Shown in pieces: positions 34,705 to 45,192 of a stretch of 64,000 nt of DNA. This stretch comes from Sorghum bicolor. Taxonomy: Eukaryota > Streptophyta > Magnoliopsida > Poales > Poaceae. The first letter of the stretch is position 1, and every line of letters begins with the position of its first letter. The notes under the pieces were generated by a model. It searched no databases, was not told the origin of the DNA, and saw only the letters and a program-made list of their open reading frames with translations. Both the position numbers and the translations under genes were made by a program. The DNA is taken from the NCBI RefSeq assembly GCF_000003195.3, contig NC_012873.2, positions 45,405,061-45,469,060 on the forward strand, read 5' to 3'.

Positions 34705-37401
34705 GGAGGCCAAGCTCATCTTCCTCGACCCTGAAGCGTCTGAGGGCAAGGCGTTTAGGATTAGCTCCAGCCTCAACCCTAAATAGGAAGTAGTGCTTGT
34801 CGACTTTCTCTGCACAAACGCTGACGTGTTTACGTGGAGTCCCTCGGATATTTCTGGTGTACCGAGGGAAGTCGCCAACCACTCCTTGGACATCCGAGCC
34901 GGCTCCAAGCCCATGAAGCAACGCATGCGCCGATTCGATGAGGAGAAGCATCGGGCTATCGGGGAGGAGATCCAGAAGCTGTTGGCGGCCGGGTTCATCA
35001 AGGAGGTATTCCATCCTGAGTGGTTAGCTAACCCTGTACTAGTCAAGAATAAAAATGGGAAATGGAGGATGTGTGTAGATTATACCAGTTTGAATAAAGC
35101 ATGTCCTAAGAACCCTTTTCCATTATCTTGTATTGATCAAATAGTTGACTCCACCGCGGGATGTGAAACATTGTCTTTTCTTGATGCATACTCTGGCTAT
35201 CACCAAATCAAGATGAAAGGATCTGACTAGCTAGCAACCTCTTTTATAACCCTCTTTGGAATGTTTTGCTACGTAACCATGTCGTTCGCCCTTAAAAACA
35301 CGGGGGCTACATACTAGCGATGTATGCTCTAGGTCTTTGGAGAACCTCAAGCAGAACCATAGAAGCATACGTAGATGACATCGTAGTCAAATATAGGAAA
35401 GCTAACGGCCTTCTAGCTGACCTAGACAAAACTTTCCAATGCCTTAGAGCCAAAGGAATCAAGCTAAATCCCGAGACATGCGTTTTCAGGGTTCCCCAAG
35501 GCATGCTCATCGGATTCATTATCTCTGAGCGGGGGATTTAGGTTAACCTAAAAAAGGTCTCGACCATCATGAATATGGGCCCAATTCGCAACCTTAAGTC
35601 AATATAGAGGGTTATGGGATGCCTTGTATCCCTCAGCCGATTCATCTCTCACCTTAAAGAGAAAGGGCTGTCTCTGTATAGGCTTCTTAAAAAATCTAAG
35701 CATTGCTCCTGGACCCCGAGGCCCAAGAGGCGCTTGACAAGCTCAAGGCTCTACTCACCAACTCCCCAATCCTGGTACCCCTGCTGAGGGGGAACCATTG
35801 CTTCTTTACGTCACAGCCACTGACCAGGTGGCCAGCGCAACTATCATGGTTGAGATGAAGGAAGAAGGGTATGCCCTACCGGTCTAGAGACCGGTATACT
35901 TCGTTAGCGAGGTACTCTCTAACACTAAGAGCCGATACCCACAAATCCAAAAGCTACTCTATGTAGTGGTCCTGGCTCGATGCAAACTCTGCCATTACTT
36001 TGAATCCCACCCGGTGTCTGTGGTCTCGTCTTTCCCTCTAGGAGAGGTGATTCAAAATTGGGAGGCCAATGGCAGAATCACGAAATGGCTATGGAACTTA
36101 TGGGTGATGGGATTACCTATGAGCCTCGGAAGGCCATCAAATCCCAAGTTCTGGCCAACTTTGTGGCTGAGTGGACTGGAACCCAACTTCCTTCGCCCTA
36201 GATCCAGTCACAATGCTGGACCTTGTACTTTGATGGGTCTCTGATGAAGACTGGTGCCGGCGCAGGCCTCGTCTTCATCTTGCTCCTCAAAGTAAGGATG
36301 AGATATGCCATCCGAATCCACTTCCTGGCCTCGAACAATGTGGCAGAATATGAAGCCCTCGTCAATGGCCTCCATATTGCGGTCGAGCTTAGAATCAAGC
36401 GACTTGATGTCCGAGGCGACTCAAGACTCGTCATTGACCAAGTCATAAAGAGTCGAACTATCACGACCCAAGATGGAGGCATATTGCAAGGTGGCCTGAC
36501 ACCTAGAGGAGAAGTTCGATGGCCTCGAGCTCAACCACGTGTTGAGGAAGTACTATGAAGCCACCTACGCGCTTGCAAAGATGGCATCTAAGTAGGCCAC
36601 GATCCCCTCGGATGTCTTTGTCAGTGACCTCCATAGGCCCTCTGTCGACTACAAAGAGGACAAGGGAATGGGCAATGCTCCAGCTAACCCCACCTCTTGC
36701 TCCGAGGCCTCTACGATTCCCAAACCTGAGGCCATGGACATCGAGCAAGAGGAACTCGAGCGTGATGACCAACTAGACTGGCGCATCCCATACCTCTAGT
36801 GCCTTGTCGACGGAACTCTCCCCTCGGACCCTACCGAGGCATGGCGATTGGCTCACCACACCAAAACATTTGTCCTCATCGATGGCGAGATGTACAAGCG
36901 CAACCCATCAGGAATCCTCCTGCGTTGCATCACCGTCCATGAAGGTAGAGGCCTCCTCCGAAAAATCCACTTGGGGGCTTGCGAGCATCACGCAGCACCT
37001 TAGACGCTAGTAGAAAATGCCTTCCGACAGGGTTTCTACTGGCCCACCACCGTGGCAAATGCCATAGAGATCGTTTGAACTTGTGAGGGTTGCCAGTTCT
37101 ATGCACGGTAGACCCATCTCCCGGCTCAGGCTCTATAGACGATCCCCATCACCTGACCCTTCACCGTCTAGGGCCTCGACCTCGTCGGGCCTCTACAGAA
37201 GGCGCCTAGGGGCTTCACCCACTTATTGGTCGCCATCGACAAATTCTCTAAGTTGATCAAAGTCTGCCCCATTACCAAAATCAAATCCAAACAAGCCGTG
37301 CTATTCTTCACCGATATTATCCATCAATTTGGGGTGCCTAACTCCATTATACGTGTGGACTGGGCGGCAGTAGCTCACCCAAAGACCAATAGGTAGGTAG
37401 A
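34705..37401 (+). pseudogene. Element B: degenerate Tat-lineage pol fragment (RT, RNase H, integrase)
   Basis: The linker ends SSLNPK at a UAG (34784-34786), then RT follows from 34793 (RMCVDYTSLNKACPKNPFP, AYVDDIVVK). RNase H is at about 36215-36560 ([30 protein letters not shown]), with integrase after about 36960. Many stops and frameshifts break it. In the integrase a small deletion near 37350 joins PNSII directly to RVDWAAVAHP, removing the TDNGT catalytic aspartate block that element A keeps. Gag and protease are absent at the left. At about 37402 the sequence switches to LTR of element E1. It is the same subfamily as element A. Confidence 0.8.
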
Positions 37402-37562
37402 GCGTGCTCCCCAAGGGGGGCAGGCCCTTTATTTATAACCCCCTAGGAAGCACCACAACCCTTGGATCAAACAACTTAAATGTGTGCTTAAGATTAATCC
37501 TCAAAGTCGATGGAGGAAGGATCCGTGAGGTTCTCCCTCATTGGTCCAGCTGGCCGGGTGGT
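37402..37562 (-). repeat. E1 3' LTR, left piece (split by element F)
   Basis: Aligns with part of the full LTR at 49834-51471 (GTGCTC.CC, TTATAAATA box on the minus strand, GATCAAAC). It continues at 46778 after the element F insertion. The far end of the LTR is missing at the junction with element B. Confidence 0.65.
37558..37562. repeat. Target-site duplication of element F, left copy
   Basis: GTGGT directly before the LTR start; the identical GTGGT follows the right LTR at 46778-46782. Confidence 0.9.
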
Positions 37563-39147
37563 TGTTGACGGTGGATATACCATAGAAATCCACATACAAA
37601 ACACCGTCAACATGCCTCGGTTGCAAGGGGAAACGACATGACATGAACATATTTTATCCATAACTAGTTCCACTTGTACTCTTAGCTTGTTTATGCAGGA
37701 ACAACAAATTCAAGATATTATTTGACAAAGCCAACATCAGAATCATCAAGAGGAGATCGAGGGGACAACAGGTGACACCCTGGGCCCACAGGGAGGGGGT
37801 CGCCCGACCCCTCTTTGGTGGGACCCAGGTGTGCCACCTAGTCCACCGACATAAGGGACCCCTGTGGACACTGCTGGTGGGCCCAGAGGCCCAGAAGTGG
37901 GGTCGCCCGACCCCACATCAAAGGCGGTTCCAGGGTCGGTGGCCTCCCACCGACCTTCCCCACATGTCCCACATGTTGATTTGCCCCTGCCGTTGATCAA
38001 ATGGCGGTTGTGAGGTCGGTTTGATCCAAGGGTGGAGAGAAGATGTCACGCGGATCGATGACGTGGCGATGGAGTAACCCCTATTCCATCTTCCTCTATA
38101 AAAGGCAGCCTCCATCCTTCATTTCAAGTGTGCAATTCCAAGGCCAAGTGCATTACAAGTTCCAAGCATACAAGTAGAGTAGTAGTTAGTCTAGAGTGGG
38201 AGTTAGAGTCGAGTCGAGCGAAGCTCGGGGTCTCCAGAGTCGTCTTCTGGAGAGTCTGGTATAGCTCTTGTACCTTTCTACTTTTGTAAGACTTTCCTTT
38301 TATTAATATATTATTCTTACTTTACTTTACTGAGTTCTTACTTAGTGCAAGTCTTTTAGTCTTGTTGTGCATTTACTTTAGTAATATAGTTGTCTTAGTG
38401 AAGTTAGTGACCTGTAACCACTCCTGTGTGTGCATCATCGTCCTATCTTGTATAGGAGCTCTAGCTAGCTGCAACTAGTTAGCGTTGTAGGATTAAGTGT
38501 GAGCGTGGTGCTCATACTTAAGATTACCTTTGATTACCGCTGGCTTGAACGGAAAGTAGGAGCGCACTCCCTAGTAGGTGACAGATCGTGGGCGGCATTA
38601 GGTTCTCCTCACGTACAGGCTAGTTCTTAAAAGGTAAGGCGTCCATAAGCCCAATAGTCGCTTTCGGTAAGGGGTTAGGTGAAAAACCTTCTAAGCGTCT
38701 TACCAGCTCGGCTATCCCTCGCACACAGTTAGTAAGGCTCTAGTGTAGTTAAGGCAATTATCTATTAAAGTAAGTCACAGAAGTCAAGTTAGATACATAG
38801 GAGTCCTTTACTCACTCGTTGTCCTCCCACCTAGCTAACTCTACCATTTACCTTTAGCATAGGACCTTGGATTCACCACTACCCTTCCTATTCGTTATTT
38901 ACCACCCTTATTCACTAGTTGATACTAGATAACTCAAGGAATCTCATTCCCCTTTTTGTTAAACACACTTAGCCGCTTTCCCTTGGGAAAATATAAATTA
39001 CGATACCTTGGAATACTCCTTGGTGAAGTGCTACAGTGGTACATTCTGTGCGCTTGCGGAATTATCCAATAGTAAATAGAGTTACCCTACCAGGGCACTA
39101 CTGGCGCCGTCGCCGATATCCGGTGGTTGCGTTAAGAAGTGTCAACA
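37563..39147 (+). repeat. 5' LTR of element F (1585 bp)
   Basis: Begins TGTTGACGGTGG and ends GTGTCAACA. Its pair is at 45193-46777, an exact offset of 7630 bases throughout. A TATAAAAG box lies at 38097-38104. Two GGGGTCG-CC-CGACCCC hairpins lie in the U3 near 37798 and 37900. A primer-site-like TGGCGCCGTCGCCG at 39102-39115 is part of the LTR. Confidence 0.92.
38097..38104 (+). promoter_or_regulatory. TATA box of the element F LTR
   Basis: TATAAAAG, followed by GGCAGCCTCC; the copy in the 3' LTR is at 45727-45734. It marks the probable U3/R promoter. Confidence 0.65.
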
Positions 39148-39155
39148 AGCATTTC

Positions 39156-39173
39156 TGGCGCCGTTGCCGGGGA
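39156..39173 (+). other. Primer-binding site of element F (tRNA-Asp)
   Basis: TGGCGCCGTTGCCGGGGA, eight bases after the LTR, is complementary to the 3' end of plant tRNA-Asp(GTC), the usual primer of Athila and related elements (established knowledge). Confidence 0.9.
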
Positions 39174-39290
39174 GAGCGTCTGTCTAAGAGTTTTAACAAA
39201 AAGAGAATCCAGAGTTTGCTAGTTATCAAGTAGTGATAGGGATAACCCATCACTTGTCTTGTCTTCCTTTATTGTGAAGCCTGACAGTGT

Positions 39291-41354
39291 ATGAGCGGTT
39301 TCCAATTGCCGTCAAACTTCGTTGAAGATCCTGAGCAACTGTTGAGGAGAACTAGACGTCGTCAAGTTCCACCTCAAAGGTTCATCTCGAACCTGAATCC
39401 GTTAGAGGAAGGAGTATCTGCACCGGTTATCAAAGAAGCTATGGCCCAGAAGACCATCTCTGAGTACTCTGCGCCGTCGGCTGACAATGTCGCCACGGGT
39501 CCGCAGCTTAACTTGGGGGATGCGACTTTTGAGTTGAAGCCTGCGCTTATCAATATGGTGCAAGCTAATCCCTTCTGTGGAAAGCCACACGAGGATGCCA
39601 ATGCCCATCTCCAACACTTCTTGGAGGTGTGCGGCACCTTCACCATCAAGAATGTCGCCGCAGACGCCATCCGTCTTCGCCTCTTCCCATTCTCGTTATT
39701 GGGGAAGGCGAAGCAATGGTTCTACGCCAACAAGGGTGAAGTGACCACGTGGGAGAGGTGCACCAATGCATTTCTCAAGAAGTTCTTTCCGATGGGCAAG
39801 ACCAGCGCCCTTCGTGGAAAGATTTCCAGCTTCCAACAGCAAGCAGATGAGACGATTCCCGAAGCATGGGAACGTCTGCAGGAGTACATTCGCGCCTGTC
39901 CTCATCATGGGATAGAGGAGTGGCTCCTAATCCAAGGTTTCTACCATGGCCTGACCGGTTTGGCCCATAGTCACCTTGATGCTGCCGCTGGAGGAGCATT
40001 CTTGCAACACAATGTCAAGGATGCCAAGGACCTCATTGAAAAGATGGTTATAAACCAAGGATGGAATGAGGAACGCCTCCAACCCAAGAGAAGAGGTGTC
40101 CATGCCTTGAATGAGGTGGACATGCTCTCTGCTAAGATGGACCTCTTAATGAAGAAGATGGAAGAAAGTTCCAAGCAAGAGACCATTCAACCTTACGCCA
40201 CTGCACGGGCCATTGAATCTGATTCATGGTGCGAAGTGTGCGGAGGAGATGATCATTCGGGAAACAATTGTCCCGAAACAAAGGAGGAAGTGAGCTTCAT
40301 CAACAACAACAACAATGGGTACCGGCCCCAACAACAGCAATGGAACTCGCGCCCCTTCTACCAAGGTAATCAAGGTAATAGTTACAATCAAAATTTCAAT
40401 AATTCTTTTGGTAACCAACCTTCTCTTAGAGATCTTGTCTTAGGCCAATCTAAAATCAATGATAGCATTAACAAGAAAATGATGGCTAATGATAAGATCC
40501 TTGAAAACTTAAGTGAAAAGTTGGATAGCTTTAACTCTGCTATGAAAAATCAGTTGAGCTTTAACAAAATGCTAGAAACACAATTAGCTCAATTAGCAGC
40601 AGCTGTCCCATCCTTCGAGCAAGGTAAGATCCCAGGGAAACCTGAGGACCCAATTGAAGGAGTTAAACTAGTTACTATGAGGTTCGGTAAGCCTCCGGTA
40701 CAATCCAACTGGAGCTATCTTCTGGATTCGCCCTTCATCACCAAGAAGGACGACCCAGGCCTGCCGACCATCACCTGTGAGATCGGACCGCAAATCTTCC
40801 ACAACGCCTTCTGCGACCTTGGATCGGGTGTCAACATCATGGCCAAGGTAACTTATGATAATTTGCTAGGGGGGCCTTTGCACCCCACATTTGTTCGTCT
40901 GCAGATGGCAGATCAGACGATCAGGTTCCCTGAGGGGTTGGCAAGGGACATACTGGTAAAGGTCCAAGACGACTACGTCCCTGCCGACTTCATCATTTTG
41001 GATATGGGATCCAATAATGATGTCTCGATCATCTTGGGAAGGCCATTCCTCAACACGGTCAATGCAGTCATCTATGTGGGGTCCGGCCAGATTCACCTCC
41101 AATTCCCAGGATGGAAGGTAAAATGTCCATTCAATGGTTATAAAGCTAACATGCAGGTGAAGGACAAAGAACCTCCGACTAAGCCTCGCCACATCCGACG
41201 CCGAAGGGACAAGAGAGGTAAGTCGGCCAAAAGGGCCGAAAAGAAAGAAGAGGAACCCGCTGAACCAAAAATCAATACCAAGCAAGTATGGCGGGAGAAA
41301 GAGGTGCAATCAAGGTCCACGTCTCCGGGACCATCTGATGCACCCGAAGAATGA
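39291..41354 (+). CDS. Element F gag-protease polyprotein (687 aa), intact
   Basis: The ATG at 39291 is the first in frame after the leader, and the ORF is uninterrupted. Capsid-like region at about residues 80-270: QANPFCGKPHEDANAHLQHF, LGKAKQWFYAN, ETIPEAWERLQEYIRACPHH, LIQGFYHGL. A zinc knuckle CEVCGGDDHSGNNC (C-x2-C-x4-H-x4-C) is at about 314-327. Next is an Asn/Gln-rich spacer, a coiled-coil-like stretch, then the retropepsin-like domain at about 480-610 with FCDLGSGVNIM as active site and IILGRPFLNTVNAVIYV. It ends with a basic tail and a normal stop, with no RT after it. It should form particles and process itself. The gypsy/Athila assignment rests on motif recognition. Confidence 0.9.
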   Translation: MSGFQLPSNFVEDPEQLLRRTRRRQVPPQRFISNLNPLEEGVSAPVIKEAMAQKTISEYSAPSADNVATGPQLNLGDATFELKPALINMVQANPFCGKPHEDANAHLQHFLEVCGTFTIKNVAADAIRLRLFPFSLLGKAKQWFYANKGEVTTWERCTNAFLKKFFPMGKTSALRGKISSFQQQADETIPEAWERLQEYIRACPHHGIEEWLLIQGFYHGLTGLAHSHLDAAAGGAFLQHNVKDAKDLIEKMVINQGWNEERLQPKRRGVHALNEVDMLSAKMDLLMKKMEESSKQETIQPYATARAIESDSWCEVCGGDDHSGNNCPETKEEVSFINNNNNGYRPQQQQWNSRPFYQGNQGNSYNQNFNNSFGNQPSLRDLVLGQSKINDSINKKMMANDKILENLSEKLDSFNSAMKNQLSFNKMLETQLAQLAAAVPSFEQGKIPGKPEDPIEGVKLVTMRFGKPPVQSNWSYLLDSPFITKKDDPGLPTITCEIGPQIFHNAFCDLGSGVNIMAKVTYDNLLGGPLHPTFVRLQMADQTIRFPEGLARDILVKVQDDYVPADFIILDMGSNNDVSIILGRPFLNTVNAVIYVGSGQIHLQFPGWKVKCPFNGYKANMQVKDKEPPTKPRHIRRRRDKRGKSAKRAEKKEEEPAEPKINTKQVWREKEVQSRSTSPGPSDAPEE

Positions 41355-42443
41355 ACAAGATGGAGAGGTCCTGCTCTACGGACCTAAAACATGGAGCCCT
41401 TGCTGATAAGGTAAATCAGTAGTTATCCCATATTTATTTTCTGCATTTCAATTTCTACTATTCACTTTTCAATTGCATTCTTACTTTGAATTTTGCATAT
41501 CTTATTTCGACAAAATGTTTAGCCATAATAAATAAAATCTTGAGAATAACTTGTCATAAAAATTTGAGCTGCTGGAGCTCCCAAAGGGGGGTCGCCCGAC
41601 CCCACCTTGGGGCCCACTTCACCACATTTCAACCTTGCTAGTCATAGAGGTTCCAACCCAGCACTTGGATGCTCTGGGAGCTCCAATGTGGGGGTCGGCC
41701 GACCCCCATATTGGCCCCACTTGCCTCCTGCTGGCCACCATTTGAATCACAATGGAGTCCTATGCTTGTAACACTAGCTAAAGTTTGAAAAAGAGTGGTC
41801 CCTTGATCCTTTACTTTAGTCATAAGATGCTCCTTTCATCTTTGATTCTTTTGGGACCACTCCACTAGCTTAAATTCTGCAAAGTGGTCACCTAGGCATG
41901 CTTGAGTGCTCCCATGGTCCATAGGAATCACTTTAGACATGTCTCCACTCTTGCCATTCATCTTTTACCTTTCACAAAGCACTAAAACAGGGAATCTCAG
42001 AAACAATTTGAAAACTTTTGGTCCACACCTAGCCTTTACTTTTCCGGACAATCAATGACACAATGTTTAAAGTGGAGGAGGGGCTAGGATGGGGGTCGGC
42101 CGACCCCCATTTTGGACCATCTCTGCAAAATCTTGAAAGCATGCAGAATGGTTCCCTGTATAAAGCTAAACTCAAATTCAAAGTGCTTCTAGGGGGGGTC
42201 GGCCGACCCCTATATTGTGGGTCCACTACTTGCCCTTCTCCCCCTATAAATACCACAGCATTGTGAGCTCAACTCCACACCCAAAACCACCAGAACCATT
42301 TCGAGCTCACAATCCTTTCTCTTCTCTCTTTGTTACAAGCCATTTCTCAAGTTTAGAAATAGTCATCAAAACAAAAACCCAAAAAGATTCCCCTTGCATA
42401 GTAGTAGTAGTAGGAGCTTGGTTTGCCTCACTTGTGTAGGAGG
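41355..42443 (+). other. Element F inter-ORF region with four GC-rich palindromes
   Basis: No protein is supported. Four strong inverted repeats occur: 41588-41603 (GGGGTCG-CC-CGACCCC) and perfect palindromes centred on GTCGGCCGAC at 41689-41708, 42089-42110 and 42195-42210. In autonomous Athila elements pol would stand here. Confidence 0.7.
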
Positions 42444-43799
42444 ATGAAGAAGCATATCTTCGGCAAGTTCAAGAAAGCAAAGGGTGAGAGCTCTTCTCAA
42501 GGCTCTCACCATGCTCATGGAAGGGAGGAAGAAGAAGGTTACCATGGGATGGTACCCTACGAGCCTCCATCAAGGATGAGAGAGCCCGAGAGCGGCCTCA
42601 TGTTAAGCCAAGAAGAGTTGCAAAGGTACTACATCATCCGAGAGGGTCTCTTCCTACACACTTGCATCATCGATCCGGACCTTTTGGCCTGCACAGGTAT
42701 GGATGTTGAACTCGATAAGGTGTTTAGAGCAATTGGTTGGAGTAGTTTTTGGCAAGTGCCTGAATTTGGAAAAGAATTGCTTGCTAAGGAATTTCTATGC
42801 ACCCTAAAACTCACAAATAATGGAATATCTTTTCGCATGTGTGAGCAAGAACATCAATTAAATTGGAGTTTGCTAAACACTGCTTTAGGGTGTGAACATG
42901 AATGTGAACTTGATCTAGATCATGCCACTAGAATGTTCGATAAATTTAGATTCTGGAAAGCAATTTCTGGCTCTAATGATTGTTCAAATCCTACTCCCAT
43001 TGAAATCCATAATCCAACCTTGCGCTTTCTTCACTTGTGGATCATGTGCACTCTATATCCTGGCATGGGAACTGATACTTTAATTGATGATGAACTTAAA
43101 ATTCTCTATGCCATGGTTAGTAAAATCAAGGTCTCCCCTGTGAAACTGCTAGTGAACTATTGGCTTAACTCTATTGAGTATGGGAAGCCCATCTATTTCA
43201 CATCCTTTATTACTCGAATAGCCGATACTTTTGGATTACTTGAATCACATTATTTTGAAGACATTGGCTATGTTAGAGGAGTGGTAGATGAGAACTTCTT
43301 TATCAATGCTAACATGCTCATAAGAGATCCAAATGGTGAACTTAAAATGATTTATCCGGGCTATACAACCGAAATTCCTCTCCCATGTGCGAGGCGCCGG
43401 TTGTATGGGGTCCGCACACTTACCATTAGACTAGCCCGAGTGGCAAGTCCAGATGTTGCAGGGACACGCAGGGTGACAAGAAGGATGATGCAAGCCGCCC
43501 AGATGGAGCAAGGAGGATCCTCGCACCATGACGTTGAAGAGGGCGATGAAGCGATGTCAGTGGATGCTTCAGACTCCATGGGTCTACCTCCACAACGCAC
43601 TCCACGCCCAAGGGACAGGGCTAGGCGTCACCAGCCCACAGGTATGGACAGTCTCATTAATGACATGGGCGAATTGCAGATTGGGCAAGAAGCAACATTG
43701 CAACTGGCATTACAAAACGGCCAACATATCCGACGTGTGCGAGAGGAAGACGCACAACGCTGGGCTGGATGGTACCAGAATTTCCCGCCACCACAGTGA
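42444..43799 (+). CDS. Element F second ORF, Athila ORF1/env-position protein (451 aa), intact
   Basis: The first ATG is at 42444 (MKKHIFGKFKKAKGESSSQG). The N-terminus is basic and low in complexity. The middle is a folded-looking domain at about residues 45-330, with segments ELLAKEFLCTLKLTNNGISF, LRFLHLWIMCTLYP and VKLLVNYWLNSIEYGKPIYF. The C-terminus is Arg/Gln-rich and disordered. It resembles the 'Arabidopsis retrotransposon ORF-1 (ATHILA)' family and, in layout, the accessory ORF of element G at 62825-63994. No signal peptide or clear membrane segment is seen, so 'env-like' is by position only. Function is unknown. Confidence 0.75.
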   Translation: MKKHIFGKFKKAKGESSSQGSHHAHGREEEEGYHGMVPYEPPSRMREPESGLMLSQEELQRYYIIREGLFLHTCIIDPDLLACTGMDVELDKVFRAIGWSSFWQVPEFGKELLAKEFLCTLKLTNNGISFRMCEQEHQLNWSLLNTALGCEHECELDLDHATRMFDKFRFWKAISGSNDCSNPTPIEIHNPTLRFLHLWIMCTLYPGMGTDTLIDDELKILYAMVSKIKVSPVKLLVNYWLNSIEYGKPIYFTSFITRIADTFGLLESHYFEDIGYVRGVVDENFFINANMLIRDPNGELKMIYPGYTTEIPLPCARRRLYGVRTLTIRLARVASPDVAGTRRVTRRMMQAAQMEQGGSSHHDVEEGDEAMSVDASDSMGLPPQRTPRPRDRARRHQPTGMDSLINDMGELQIGQEATLQLALQNGQHIRRVREEDAQRWAGWYQNFPPPQ

Positions 43800-45192
43800 G
43801 CGAAGATCTAGCTTGGGGGAGATCCTCTCCCCCACTAAGGTAAGTATTCTATCCTATTTATTTTCATGCATTTTATCATTCTTACTTAAAAAAAATAATA
43901 AATAAATATTTATTAGCATTTCCCTTTAGCATATATGCTTCATGTATGTTTATATCCCTCATGGAAATTATGACTAGTTGCTTGTTAATGTTTCTCTAGT
44001 GCCTAGTATACAACTTAGTATTTCTCTAAGTATGGATCACTTAGCTCACTTAAACTGCCATGAACCTAAAAACTTTGTGGGTTGCAAGTGCTAGAACTAA
44101 GTCTAAGTTGTTGTGGGACATGAGATAGTAAGACAAGAGCTACTATAATATTTTTCTAAGCATGCATGATTATCAGAGATTTATTCTTAAAATGATCAAA
44201 ACCTTAATTGTTCCTCAATGGTGATGAATTCCTACCACAGCCATATCTACTTTACATAATTGCAACCTTTCCACATAAGCTATTTGCTTTGTGTTGAGTG
44301 TCGTTAAGTCTTGTTGACCCTTGTTAAGAGACTTTTCATGCTCCTAAGATCAAGATCACGTACACACCACATATATATATGCTGCTTCTACACTGGAAGT
44401 ACGCAACCACATGTATTTCGCATCCACTAAATAGGTTGCTCCATACTCTAAATGTTAGAACATCTCTCTAAGCATTATTTGGTAAATGAGACATCAAAAG
44501 GGCTAGGCAAAATGAAATAAAAAGATGGACATGTGCAAGTCCACAGAAAAAGAAAATTGAACACATGAAAGCTCATATATAAAAAAAAGAAGAAAAAAAT
44601 GCTAGCCATGTCTCAATACATAGAGAGTCTATCAAATAAAGGAGCAACCTAGTCCACCATATATCACACTTGCACATCTTGATCTGGGAGTATGACACTT
44701 CTCTTCAAGGATCCGAGCTTTGACTTCGCAATACATGCAAAGTAAGTATGCTATCTCCTTTCATCCCTACCTTGAACTCCACATAAGCCTTTTAGAAATA
44801 GGATGAAATAGAGAAGGCAACTCTTACCATATGCCTTGGTGAGGAATCATACACCATTTGAGTGACATGAGAGAACCATAAGAGGAACATTTAAGCTTTC
44901 TTTTGAAAATATCACAAAACCTCTGATATGAAACTTGCTAAGAATGAGAAATTTAGTGCTCAAGTCAAACTGTTCTGTCTCTCAACCACCTAAGACAAAG
45001 GAAAAGCCATAAGCCCCATAAGGGACTAAGGTAATAGGGGTAAGTTTACATAGCTAAATTTTTCATGCAAAGAGAAGAACTTTGTTGTACACATGGTACT
45101 CTTGAAATGTGAACATAGTAACAATACCTGATCCACCGAGGCTAAGTTTGATTGTTTGCTCGGGACGAGCAAAGGTTAAGCTTGGGGGATCT
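43800..45192 (+). other. Element F 3' non-coding region and polypurine tract
   Basis: Directly after the ORF stop, GGGGGAGA-TCC-TCTCCCCC (43815-43833) forms a perfect 8-bp stem; its left arm sits in GCTTGGGGGAGAT, a copy of the polypurine context. The true tract, AAGCTTGGGGGATCT (45179-45192), abuts the 3' LTR. Nothing coding lies between. Confidence 0.7.

Noticed and set aside
37746..38115. Short open frames duplicated at 45376-45745
   Set aside because: They are inside the two identical LTRs of element F and carry no domain.
42444..43799. Calling the second ORF of element F a true envelope glycoprotein
   Set aside because: No signal peptide, clear transmembrane segment or cysteine-rich ectodomain is visible; only the position matches.
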